From GWE2-42-39 sp942493345 (lineage in GTDB: Bacteria; Bacteroidota; Bacteroidia; Bacteroidales; Prolixibacteraceae): a DNA stretch of 64,000 nt. Made by a program: the position numbers and the translations under genes. The stretch is taken from contig OW818695.1 in assembly GCA_942493345.1 (NCBI GenBank), positions 3,720,001 to 3,784,000 on the forward strand, read 5' to 3'. How positions within the stretch are numbered: the stretch's first letter is position 1; each line of letters begins with the position of its first letter. Positions 43,070 through 51,641 of the stretch are shown one piece after another. The notes below the pieces were generated by a model, which did no database searches, was not told the origin of the DNA, and worked only from the letters and a program-made list of their open reading frames with translations.

Positions 43070-43240
43070 AAAACAAATATAAAAATTATATGTTTTCCGA
43101 TGTGAATAAATTGACTTCTGTCTGAAAAATGATATTAAGAATGATTAAAAGTTGTTAGGATTTGTAATTTATAGCTTTATTAATAAAACAAAATCAATAT
43201 ATTTAATCGAAATTAGAAACAGACCTAAAATTTCCACACA

Positions 43241-43939
43241 ATGAATGAAATAATCAACCTAAAAGACATTGTAAAGAACTACAAAGTTGGTACTCAAATA
43301 GTACGAGCCCTCTGTTCGGTTTCATTGAAAATTACGAAGGGTGAATATGTAGCCATAATGGGAGCTTCCGGTTCCGGAAAATCTACGTTGATGAATATAA
43401 TCGGATGCCTCGATACCCCGACTTCAGGGGAATACACTCTGAATAATAAAAGAGTCAGTTCATTGTCAGACGACGAATTGGCTGAAATCAGAAACCAGGA
43501 AATTGGTTTTGTATTTCAAACATTCAATTTACTTCCGCGAAATACAGCCCTTGAAAATGTAATGTTACCGCTTGTTTATGCAGGTATAAAAAAGGTTGAA
43601 CGACAGAAAAAGGCTGAAGGTATTTTGATGGATGTTGGTTTGTCCGACCGTGTGGAACACAAGCCAAACGAGCTTTCCGGGGGTCAGCGTCAACGTGTGG
43701 CTGTAGCTCGTGCCCTGGTGAACGACCCTTCGATTTTATTGGCCGACGAACCAACAGGTAATCTCGACTCAAAAATTTCAGAAGAAATAATGCAATTATT
43801 TGCCGAAATCCACCGGAAAGGAAATACGATTATTCTGGTGACCCACGAGGAAGATATTGCCCGTCATGCGCACCGTATTATCCGCCTGAAGGATGGCGAA
43901 GTAGAATCAGATATTGTCAATCCCAATCCGATTTATTAA
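43241..43939 (+). CDS. ABC transporter ATP-binding protein, LolD/MacB type
   Basis: 232 residues. Walker A MGASGSGKSTLMNIIGCLD, Q-loop VFQTFNLLPRNTALENVMLP, signature ELSGGQRQRVAVARAL, Walker B ILLADEPTGNLD and H-loop TIILVTHEED. The sequence style is that of LolD/MacB ATPases, which power lipoprotein release or export. No permease gene is next to it; the next gene, for a cobalamin adenosyltransferase, overlaps by one base. Confidence 0.93.
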   Translation: MNEIINLKDIVKNYKVGTQIVRALCSVSLKITKGEYVAIMGASGSGKSTLMNIIGCLDTPTSGEYTLNNKRVSSLSDDELAEIRNQEIGFVFQTFNLLPRNTALENVMLPLVYAGIKKVERQKKAEGILMDVGLSDRVEHKPNELSGGQRQRVAVARALVNDPSILLADEPTGNLDSKISEEIMQLFAEIHRKGNTIILVTHEEDIARHAHRIIRLKDGEVESDIVNPNPIY

Positions 43940-44505
43940 TGACAAAAGAGTTCAAAATTTATACAAAAACCGGCGATGATGGCACAACCGGATTGATCGG
44001 CGGTTTGCGGGTGAAAAAGTATGATGTCCGGCTGGAAGCGTATGGTACGGTTGATGAATTAAACTCCTGGATCGGGGTAATTCGGTCGACGGAAATTGAT
44101 GAACATTCGAAAAGCATTCTGGAACAAATTCAAAAAAAACTTTTTGTTATCGGATCGATTCTTGCTACTGGCGAAAATGCTTCAGCAGTTAAAGAGCAAC
44201 TTCCTTGCAAACAAGAAGATATTACTTTGCTTGAAAATGAAATGGATCAAATCGTTGCGGGTTTGCCAAAATTGTCGCATTTTATTCTTCCCGGCGGCTG
44301 CCTGCCGGCATCGTATTGCCATATTGCCCGGACTGTTTGCCGGCGAGCCGAACGACGCATTGTTGAACTGTCGGAAAAAGCAGAAATAAATTCGCAACTT
44401 ATTATTTATGTCAATCGGCTTTCCGATTATCTTTTTATTCTTTCACGAGCTGTCTCACACAGTCTAAAAGTACCGGAGACACTATGGATTTCAGACGATT
44501 TGTAA
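43939..44505 (+). CDS. Cob(I)alamin adenosyltransferase, PduO type
   Basis: 188 residues. Makes adenosylcobalamin from ATP and cob(I)alamin. The ATP-binding motif YTKTGDDGTTGLIGGLRVKK, EAYGTVDELNSWIG, FILPGGCLPASYCHIARTVC, CRRAERRIVEL and YVNRLSDYLFILSRAVSH are all family-typical. Translationally coupled to the ABC ATPase through a one-base overlap, a pairing common in Bacteroidota without a known functional link. Confidence 0.95.
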   Translation: MTKEFKIYTKTGDDGTTGLIGGLRVKKYDVRLEAYGTVDELNSWIGVIRSTEIDEHSKSILEQIQKKLFVIGSILATGENASAVKEQLPCKQEDITLLENEMDQIVAGLPKLSHFILPGGCLPASYCHIARTVCRRAERRIVELSEKAEINSQLIIYVNRLSDYLFILSRAVSHSLKVPETLWISDDL

Positions 44506-44590
44506 ATATCGCCGGAAACACTTGCAGAATTGATTTTTTTGCTATATTCGCAAAAAGTAAAATTAAGTTGAACCCCTTAAAATAAGTGCT

Positions 44591-44812
44591 ATGTATTGGA
44601 CTCTTGAACTTGCATCGAAGCTGGAAGATGCTCCTTGGCCAGCCTCAAAAGACGAATTAATTGACTTTGCTATACGTAGCGGTGCACCATTGGAAGTGAT
44701 TGAAAATTTGCAGGAAATAGAAGATATCGGAGAAATTTATGAAAGCATTGAAGATATTTGGCCGGATTATCCGAGCAAAGATGATTTCTTTTTTAATGAA
44801 GATGAATATTAG
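44591..44812 (+). CDS. DUF2795 family small acidic protein
   Basis: 73 residues, strongly acidic. MYWTLELASKLEDAPWPASK followed by ELIDFAIRSGAPLEVIENLQ is the DUF2795 core; the end is a DFFFNEDEY tail. A widespread, highly conserved small protein in Bacteroidota, of unknown function. Followed by a terminator; 85 bp downstream of the adenosyltransferase gene, so it may share the transcript or use its own promoter. Confidence 0.9.
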   Translation: MYWTLELASKLEDAPWPASKDELIDFAIRSGAPLEVIENLQEIEDIGEIYESIEDIWPDYPSKDDFFFNEDEY

Positions 44813-44833
44813 AAGAAATTTGAAATAAATAGA

Positions 44834-44861
44834 AAAGCAGGACGATGATCCTGCTTTTTTT
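44834..44861 (+). terminator. Rho-independent terminator
   Basis: Stem AAAGCAGG (44834-44841) / CCTGCTTT (44850-44857), 8-base loop and a T run. It closes the ABC-PduO-DUF2795 run. Confidence 0.85.
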
Positions 44862-44923
44862 ATGTTTGTAATTCTATGATTTCTGTATTCCAGGTAGGTA
44901 TAAAATGGATCTTTTTATACATT

Positions 44924-45922
44924 TCATTTGATTCTCAATATTTCTTCTGCAAATAGAAAACAGGCCTGTTGTACTTCTTCCAGCGAACTGGAGAACAATT
45001 CTCCTCCGATCACATGTTCGCCGGCTTCAGGAAAATCCTGTTTGCGTTTTAGTTCTTCGGGAGTTCCAACCTGATCAAACATTTTGAGGATCGCATCCAC
45101 GCGAACCACCGGGTCCTGATGGGTTTCATCCTTGTAATAATAACCTGCAAACAAAGGGGCTTTCACCCTTTCAAAGGTTTCCCGGTTCATGGTGGAACCA
45201 ATTAGTTGCTGTAGGTAAACCGTTGCTTCGAGGCGATATTTACAGTTCCAGTACCGACATTCTTTGCATTCAAAATCTTCATTAGTTACCCGATAATTAC
45301 TATTGTAAACCTTACGGGCAATTTGCAAGCCCCAGGGACCTGACAGCAAAAATGCCTTCGGATTGTTAATCCGAATATTGGGAGATAAAAGAATCAGTCC
45401 ATCAACCAATTTCGGAAATTCGGCTGCTAGTTTCAGCGCCAGGGTTCCACCGGTCGAAGTTCCCATGATCACTACTTTTTCTCCCAAGATATGTGCCATT
45501 AACAAAGCTTCTTTAGCCGATTCATAGAGATTATCCGGAGTCATATTCAACAGGGGGTCTTCAGTAATAATTCCATGATCGGCCAACCGGGGAAAATAGG
45601 CATTCATGCCAAAACGTTTGGCAAAATTCTGATGGGTCGGATATCCTTCGTACCACGAGGCCGAAAAACCGTGAAGGTAAAGCAAACACCAGGCTGTTTT
45701 TTCTCTCAGCGAATCACTGTTCCAGATAATACGTGATTCGTTGTCCGGTTTCAGAGGCAGTTTGCTCTCTCTTTGCTGAATAAAATGTTCGATATTGTCG
45801 AGGGTACATTCTACTTCAGGAAGTTGGTTCGTTAATTGAGGTTTTTTAGGCTGGGGTCCCATGCGATATGCGAGAACCGGCAATAATGCTGTAATGAGCA
45901 GGATCCGGATTGACTTTTTCAT
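44924..45922 (-). CDS. Exported alpha/beta hydrolase
   Basis: 332 residues with an N-terminal hydrophobic segment (SIRILLITALLPVLAYRMG) pointing to export. CLLYLHGFSASWYEG forms the oxyanion region, VVIMGTSTGGTLAL holds the nucleophile Ser, DQVGTPEELKRK lies in the Asp region, and GEHVIGG supplies His. A C-x2-C-x5-C set in ECKECRYWNCKYR is unusual for such enzymes and may form a disulphide or bind metal. Substrate unknown, though the layout resembles lysophospholipase-type esterases. Confidence 0.83.
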   Translation of the reverse strand: MKKSIRILLITALLPVLAYRMGPQPKKPQLTNQLPEVECTLDNIEHFIQQRESKLPLKPDNESRIIWNSDSLREKTAWCLLYLHGFSASWYEGYPTHQNFAKRFGMNAYFPRLADHGIITEDPLLNMTPDNLYESAKEALLMAHILGEKVVIMGTSTGGTLALKLAAEFPKLVDGLILLSPNIRINNPKAFLLSGPWGLQIARKVYNSNYRVTNEDFECKECRYWNCKYRLEATVYLQQLIGSTMNRETFERVKAPLFAGYYYKDETHQDPVVRVDAILKMFDQVGTPEELKRKQDFPEAGEHVIGGELFSSSLEEVQQACFLFAEEILRIK

Positions 45923-46089
45923 TTTCAGACAATTTTAAACAGAATGGTAAATTAGGAATAAATTTGTATCCATACACGATTATTTTTTTACTTTTTAAGC
46001 CCGGCATTCTCTTTTTTTATCGACGACAAGCTAAAAGTTATCAGAGAAACAAGCAACTTATCTTGCACAATCAAAAAAATCCATCGGCT

Positions 46090-47934
46090 TTACTTTGCAA
46101 ACAACTGATTGATCAAATCTTTCCGGTTCAATTTCAATAGTTCATTTTTAATTTCGTCGCGGTATTCGCGTTTGTACCAGAAAAAGAATTTGCGCTGGCT
46201 TAGTTTTTCCTTCTGACTTTTGGCAGTATATACTTTTTCCATCGTATACGGATGGTATCCGCTGTAATATATTACAGTTGCCAGAGTCATCGGGGTTGGC
46301 GTAAAATCCTGTACTTGTTCGAGTTTAAAATCCAGTTTTTTTGTTTCTACTGCCAAGTTGGCCATATCGGTATTTTGGCATCCCGGGTGGCTCGAAATAA
46401 AATACGGGATCAGTTGCTGGTTCAGGTTTTCCGATTTATTAATTTGTTCGAATGCTTCTTTTAGTTTGTAAAACAATGAAAATGAAGGTTTTCGCATAAC
46501 CTTCAATACCTGATCGGAAGTGTGTTCCGGCGCCACTTTTAGCCTTCCGGAGACATGGTGTTTTATAATTTCGCGCAGGTATTCGCGTTTGCTGGCATCT
46601 ACCTGTTTATCGCCTGATTCTCTCAAAATCATGTCGTAGCGAATGCCGCTACCGATAAATGCTTTTTTTACTTTCGGGTTTTGCCGTACTTTTTTGTACA
46701 GATTAAGCATGGGGTAGTGATCGGTATTCAGGTTTTTGCACACTTCAGGATAAATGCAAGACGGACGTTTACATTTGTGGCATATCCCTTCGTCGATGCC
46801 TTTCATCTTGTACATATTGGCCGAAGGGCCGCCCAAATCGGATATATATCCCTTGAAATCAGGCATTGAAGTCAGTTGTTCAACTTCTTTTAAAATAGAT
46901 TTTTCGGAACGACTGGAAATAAATTTTCCCTGATGGGCAGATATAGTACAAAAAGTACAACCGCCGAAACATCCGCGGTGAATGTTCACCGAATGGCGGA
47001 TCATCTCGTAAGCCGGAATGGCATTTTTATTTTTGTAACGCGGGTGGGGAAAGCGTGTAAACGGTAAATCGTAAAAACAGTCGATTTCCTTTTCTTCCAG
47101 CGGCGGCCATGGCGGATTGACAACCACCTGCTGTTCCCCGATATGTTGAATCAGTTTACTGGCTTCCATCTTGTTCGACTCTTCCTCGATATACTTAAAA
47201 TTTTGGGCGTATTTTTTTTTATCCTGAAGACATTCTTCGTGCGAAGCAAGGATAATTTCGTTCCATTTTTTTTGCGTCGCATATTTTTCGTTCTGACTGA
47301 CCAGAAAGGCTGTTTGTTGAATATTCGTCAGCTTTCGGGCATCGACGCCGCGCTGCACCAGTCGCGCATATTCAATGATCGATTTTTCGCTCATTCCGTA
47401 GAAAAGCAGGTCGGCCCCGGAATCTTTCAGGATTGACGGGTGCAGACAGTCTTCCCAATAGTCGTAATGAGTTACCCTGCGCAGTGATGCTTCAATTCCG
47501 CCAATAATCAAAGGTACATCAGGATAGATTTTTTTTAGGATATTGCAATAAACAACCGTGGCATAGTCGGGTCTTTTGCCGGGTTCACCACCCGGGGTGT
47601 ACGCGTCATCCGAGCGTTTGCGTTTGTTGGCGGTGTAATGGTTCACCATCGAATCCATGTTTCCTCCGGTGACTGCAAAAAACAGGCGTGGAACCCCCAG
47701 CTTTTTAAAATCGCGCAGGTCGTCCTGCCAGTTGGGCTGTGGAACAATGGCCACTTTCAGGCCTTCGGCTTCCAGCACCCGGCCAATCACGGCAGCCCCG
47801 AATGACGGATGATCGACGTAGGCATCGCCGGTGAAAAGGATTACATCAAGTTGCTCCCAGCCACGTTCATGTACTTCTTTCAGCGAAGTGGGCAGCCATT
47901 GTTCGGTTTTGTAATTTTGATATAGAAAATCCAA
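46090..47934 (-). CDS. YgiQ-family radical SAM protein
   Basis: 614 residues. N-terminal YgiQ-type domain (DVILFTGDAYVDHPSFG, IIGGIEASLRRVTHYDYW) followed by the radical SAM cluster HRGCFGGCTFCTISAHQGK (C-x3-C-x2-C), with IYPEVCKNL and LKVAPEHTSDQVLKVMRKPS further on. Function of the family is unproven. The first codon is TTG/other non-ATG-neutral in the strand's context; the start given keeps the conserved N-terminal strand. Divergent from the acyltransferase gene. Confidence 0.92.
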   Translation of the reverse strand: MDFLYQNYKTEQWLPTSLKEVHERGWEQLDVILFTGDAYVDHPSFGAAVIGRVLEAEGLKVAIVPQPNWQDDLRDFKKLGVPRLFFAVTGGNMDSMVNHYTANKRKRSDDAYTPGGEPGKRPDYATVVYCNILKKIYPDVPLIIGGIEASLRRVTHYDYWEDCLHPSILKDSGADLLFYGMSEKSIIEYARLVQRGVDARKLTNIQQTAFLVSQNEKYATQKKWNEIILASHEECLQDKKKYAQNFKYIEEESNKMEASKLIQHIGEQQVVVNPPWPPLEEKEIDCFYDLPFTRFPHPRYKNKNAIPAYEMIRHSVNIHRGCFGGCTFCTISAHQGKFISSRSEKSILKEVEQLTSMPDFKGYISDLGGPSANMYKMKGIDEGICHKCKRPSCIYPEVCKNLNTDHYPMLNLYKKVRQNPKVKKAFIGSGIRYDMILRESGDKQVDASKREYLREIIKHHVSGRLKVAPEHTSDQVLKVMRKPSFSLFYKLKEAFEQINKSENLNQQLIPYFISSHPGCQNTDMANLAVETKKLDFKLEQVQDFTPTPMTLATVIYYSGYHPYTMEKVYTAKSQKEKLSQRKFFFWYKREYRDEIKNELLKLNRKDLINQLFAK

Positions 47935-48201
47935 AGTCGGTTTTTTTTAATGAATAGGTAATATTATCTGCAAATTATTGATTGTATTGTTCATCCCGGG
48001 CAATACAAACATCACAAAAATAAGCAGATCGTTGGGAATTCACCTTAAAACAGAAAAAACAATTCAGATTATAAATATCAACAATTCAGTGCGTTAAAAA
48101 AATAGAGGGAAACGATTGAATTCATTGGTTAAAAATTCTGATAATGATTGGAGGGATTTCGAAACGGATTTATAATTTTAGGCAAATAATTTCCTTTTGA
48201 A

Positions 48202-50007
48202 ATGGAGATAATGAAACCAGAAGATGTATTGAGGGACAACCCTTATCTGAATTATTTCGGTGGCGAGTTTTTCGCAAAATTCCTCATGTACGCGCTGAAA
48301 TTCAACAAAATAAATAAAGTCTATAAAAAAATAGGCAACAAGCAGGGGCTTGAGTTTATTGATGAGTTGATTCGTGTGCTTGAATTCAAGTTTGAGTTCG
48401 ATAAAGACGAGTTGCAGCGCCGCATCCCGAAGGAAGGCCCGTTTATTGTGGTTGCCAACCATCCGTTTGGTGGACTTGATGGCATTTTGCTTATTAAAAT
48501 TATCAGCGAGATTCGTCCCGATATGAAGGTTTTAGCAAATTTCTTGCTTCAAAAGGTTGACCAGATCAGTAATTTTTTTCTCGATGACAACCCGTTTGAT
48601 CGTGGACGCGCAACCGGTTCAGGTTTTCGGGGAATTAAGTCGGCAAAAATGCATCTGCTACAAGGGGGTGGGCTGTGTATTTTCCCCGCAGGGGAAGTTT
48701 CGGGCTACGATAACTACCGCACTATTTCCGACCGTTTGTGGCAATATTCGGCTGTGAAATTTATAAAAACGGCGCGGGTGCCAGTTGTTCCGGTTTATTT
48801 TAAAGGACACAACAGTCGCCTGTTTTATCTGATGGGACGTATCCACCCGAATCTAAAAGTGATTAAACTTCCTTCTGAAATGCTAAACAAACGCAACACC
48901 TTGGTAAAGGTTCGTTTTGGCTCACCGATCACAGTGGCCGAGCAGGATTCGTTTTCCGATATATACCAGTTTGGTCGCTATCTAAGGGCAAGAACATATA
49001 GTTTGAGTTCGAAAATTGAAGTAAAAAAGTTTTTTAACTATTCGCTCAAACGACAACAAAAAGTGGAAGATATTATTAATTCGGTGGATGAAAAACTGAT
49101 CTACCAGGAAGTAAAAAAACTGGAAAAAGATTATTTGCTTTTCAAATTGAAAAATTACGCGATATACTGTGCCCCGTCGAAGGAGATGCCTAATATTCTC
49201 ACTGAAATAGGTCGTTTGCGTGAAATTACTTTTCGCGAAGTTGGCGAAGGTACCAACCGCAGCATCGACCTCGATGAGTTTGACTTGTACTACCACCAGA
49301 TGTTTATCTGGGACGAAGAAGCCAAAAGAATTGTGGGTGCTTACCGTATTGGGAAAGGCGCCGACATCCTTCACCGATATGGCATCCGGGGCTTTTATAC
49401 CCACACGCTGTTCCGTATAAAGAATACCATGGAACCAACACTGATGCAGTCAATGGAACTGGGGCGTTCATTTGTGGTGAAAGAATACCAGAGAAAACCC
49501 ATGTCGCTGTTTTTGCTTTGGAAAGGTATTTTGTATTTCATCCTGAAAAACCCGGATTATCGTTATTTACTTGGTCCTGTGAGTATCAGCAATGATTATG
49601 GTGAGATTTCAAAAGACCTAATAATTAAATTTATCATGGCCCATCATTTCGATTGGCAACGGGCAAAAGACATTTCTCCACGTAACTCGTACAAATTTAA
49701 AAGTAACGACAGCAATATCAATATCTTGATGGAGAACATGGGGGAGGATATTAATAAACTCGACAAGGCTATCGGCGATGTTGATGAGCTGAATACCGGA
49801 TTGCCGGTGCTTCTGAAAAAATACATCAAGCTGAATGGTAATATTATCGGCTTCAATGTCGATCCGAAATTTAACAACTGCCTCGACGGGTTAATCATTG
49901 TCGACCTTTTTGATGTTCCCAAAAGCACCATCGAATCGCTGTCGAAAGAAGCCAATGATGGCTCTATCCTCGAACGTTTCTATTCAAACCGCGAGAGCGA
50001 CGAATAA
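48202..50007 (+). CDS. Bifunctional lipid acyltransferase, OlsF-like (PlsC-type and OlsB-type domains)
   Basis: 601 residues made of two enzymes. The N-terminal half (about 60-300) has the PlsC motif NHPFGGLDGI (HX4D) and IFPAGEVSGYD, an O-acyltransferase. The C-terminal half (about 310-590) has the OlsB-like GNAT-fold N-acyltransferase features RIVGAYRIGKGADIL, SMELGRSFV and YLLGPVSISNDY. Together this is the design of OlsF, which makes ornithine lipids in one protein, or of the GlsA/GlsB pair that makes glycine lipids in Bacteroides. Which amino acid is used cannot be told from sequence. Single gene; an alternative ATG lies at 48211. Confidence 0.87.
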   Translation: MEIMKPEDVLRDNPYLNYFGGEFFAKFLMYALKFNKINKVYKKIGNKQGLEFIDELIRVLEFKFEFDKDELQRRIPKEGPFIVVANHPFGGLDGILLIKIISEIRPDMKVLANFLLQKVDQISNFFLDDNPFDRGRATGSGFRGIKSAKMHLLQGGGLCIFPAGEVSGYDNYRTISDRLWQYSAVKFIKTARVPVVPVYFKGHNSRLFYLMGRIHPNLKVIKLPSEMLNKRNTLVKVRFGSPITVAEQDSFSDIYQFGRYLRARTYSLSSKIEVKKFFNYSLKRQQKVEDIINSVDEKLIYQEVKKLEKDYLLFKLKNYAIYCAPSKEMPNILTEIGRLREITFREVGEGTNRSIDLDEFDLYYHQMFIWDEEAKRIVGAYRIGKGADILHRYGIRGFYTHTLFRIKNTMEPTLMQSMELGRSFVVKEYQRKPMSLFLLWKGILYFILKNPDYRYLLGPVSISNDYGEISKDLIIKFIMAHHFDWQRAKDISPRNSYKFKSNDSNINILMENMGEDINKLDKAIGDVDELNTGLPVLLKKYIKLNGNIIGFNVDPKFNNCLDGLIIVDLFDVPKSTIESLSKEANDGSILERFYSNRESDE

Positions 50008-50017
50008 CGGGTAATTA

Positions 50018-50120
50018 GATTTGAGTCGTGAGTAATGAGAACGGAGCATTATCTGTTCAGCAATTCGCATTGATTATCCCTATCGAATATCATTCAACAC
50101 TCAAAATTCAAAATTTACTT
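50018..50120. repeat. Decayed short tandem repeats between genes
   Basis: Two patches: TTGAGTCGTGAGTAATGAGAA near 50020-50042, which resembles the reverse complement of 60871-60906, and ATTCAACACTCAAAATTC near 50093-50117. Both are degenerate repeats of 7-8 bp units in a non-coding gap. Confidence 0.45.
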
Positions 50121-50124
50121 GGTA

Positions 50125-51012
50125 TTAATTGCCCAGCTTTTGGTACGCTTCTTCAATCATACCGTAAGTTTCTTTACTGACCGGCCATAACGGAAGGCGA
50201 AGTACATTTTTCGCTTTGCCCATGATTTCCATCAGCGCTTTCACACCACCTGGATTGCCTTCGCGGAAAAGCAATTTGAACAGATCGAGCAGTTGGTAAT
50301 GAACTTGCTGTGCTTCGGTCATTCGGTATTCGTTGGCAAGATGTGTCAACTGGCTAAGTTTTCCGGGCAGGGCATTGGCAATAACCGAAATCACTCCAAC
50401 ACCGCCAACCGCAATAATCGGCAATGCAAGCACATCGTCGCCCGAAATTACTTTGAACCATTCCGGAGCATTGCCGGCCAGATAGGCACAGTGCGACGAA
50501 TCGGCCGATGCATCTTTTACGCCAACTACTTTTTCCGACGAACGGGCAACGCGAAGAGTTGTCGCGCAATCCATGTGGACGCCTGTTCTCGACGGAACAT
50601 TGTACAAAATAATGGGTACCGGCGAGGCATTTATTATTTCCTGAAAAAATTGGAACAAGCCTTCCTGGGTAGGCCTATTGTAGTAAGGTGTTACCGATAA
50701 AATTCCGTCAACACCTGTAAGATCGAAATCGTTCATGGTTTTCACGATCTTCACCGGATCGTTGCCGCCCATACCAACCACAACGGGCAAACGTCCGTTG
50801 TTTTTACTGACAACACATTTTGCCACATCCTTTTGTTCGTCCAACGAAAGGGTAGGAGTCTCGGCGGTAGTTCCCAGAACCACCAGGTAGTCCATTCCGC
50901 TGTTAATCTGATCTTCAACAATATTTTCAAGGGTGCCGAAATCAATACTTTTGTCTTCGTTAAACGGCGTAACGAGGGCAACTCCTGCACCTTTAAACGG
51001 ATGTGTTATCAT
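50125..51012 (-). CDS. dapA: 4-hydroxy-tetrahydrodipicolinate synthase
   Basis: 295 residues. Condenses pyruvate with aspartate semialdehyde on the way to lysine and diaminopimelate for peptidoglycan. GAGVALVTPFNEDKSID, VVLGTTAETPTLSLDEQ, VTPYYNRPTQEGLFQFF (Tyr), ILYNVPSRTG and the Schiff-base Lys in VVGVKDASAD are all present. It overlaps the upstream DUF6913-like gene by four bases. Confidence 0.97.
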   Translation of the reverse strand: MITHPFKGAGVALVTPFNEDKSIDFGTLENIVEDQINSGMDYLVVLGTTAETPTLSLDEQKDVAKCVVSKNNGRLPVVVGMGGNDPVKIVKTMNDFDLTGVDGILSVTPYYNRPTQEGLFQFFQEIINASPVPIILYNVPSRTGVHMDCATTLRVARSSEKVVGVKDASADSSHCAYLAGNAPEWFKVISGDDVLALPIIAVGGVGVISVIANALPGKLSQLTHLANEYRMTEAQQVHYQLLDLFKLLFREGNPGGVKALMEIMGKAKNVLRLPLWPVSKETYGMIEEAYQKLGN

Positions 51013-51527
51013 GCTTCTTTCTTATTAATCTGGTTCAAATAGTTTATTATTTGTTCTGCCAAATACACGGGGTCGGGGTTTTTATGAATGTCGATATTCA
51101 GATCGTACGGATTGTAATCATCCGTTCCAAAACCAACTTTAAACGAGGCATCCGACAGGCTGACAATCGACTGAAGCGGAAATTTCTTTTTCACGGTCAA
51201 GTCGATCAACATATCCGTTTTTTGCTGAAGAAAACCGATTGCCGGTCCTTCTTTCGGAAATCCCAGCCAGTTTAACTGTGCTTTGTTAAAACTGTTTTTA
51301 TCTTCCTCGTTTGCCTTTTTTTCAGGATTAAAAAACAGCGTTGTAACGTTTATGTTTTTCTTGGTTTGCAAATGTTGCTGAACCATCCTGAACGCATCGC
51401 TTTCATCAAAACTCCAAAGAACCGCAACCGTTTTGGCGGTATCAAAATTATGAACTTTTGTTTTCCGGGTTAGCTTGCCTGCCTTGCGGTTGAGCGCCCA
51501 ATAAGCCAATTTTAATTGTAGTTTCAT
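51009..51527 (-). CDS. Conserved Bacteroidota protein (DUF6913-like)
   Basis: 172 residues from the ATG at 51527. Contains LTRKTKVHNFDTAKTVAVLW, NVTTLFFNPEK, DMLIDLTVKKKFPLQSIVSL and FGTDDYNPYDLNIDI, as in a family I recall as DUF6913 that commonly lies next to dapA in this phylum. No enzymatic motif. Translationally coupled with dapA (ATGA overlap). Confidence 0.75.
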   Translation of the reverse strand: MKLQLKLAYWALNRKAGKLTRKTKVHNFDTAKTVAVLWSFDESDAFRMVQQHLQTKKNINVTTLFFNPEKKANEEDKNSFNKAQLNWLGFPKEGPAIGFLQQKTDMLIDLTVKKKFPLQSIVSLSDASFKVGFGTDDYNPYDLNIDIHKNPDPVYLAEQIINYLNQINKKEA

Positions 51528-51536
51528 AATTTGTGG

Positions 51537-51544
51537 CAAAAATA
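51537..51544 (-). promoter_or_regulatory. Candidate -7 box of the DUF6913-dapA pair
   Basis: TATTTTTG on the minus strand matches TAnnTTTG, 9 bases before the ATG at 51527. No TTTG -33. Confidence 0.35.
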
Positions 51545-51641
51545 ATAATTTGTTTTTTCTGAAGACTATAAAACCCTAAAAGTTTCGAAACCGAAGCAAA
51601 AGGTTCAATATTCCTTAAATTTATAAGCAAATAGTGCTTTG

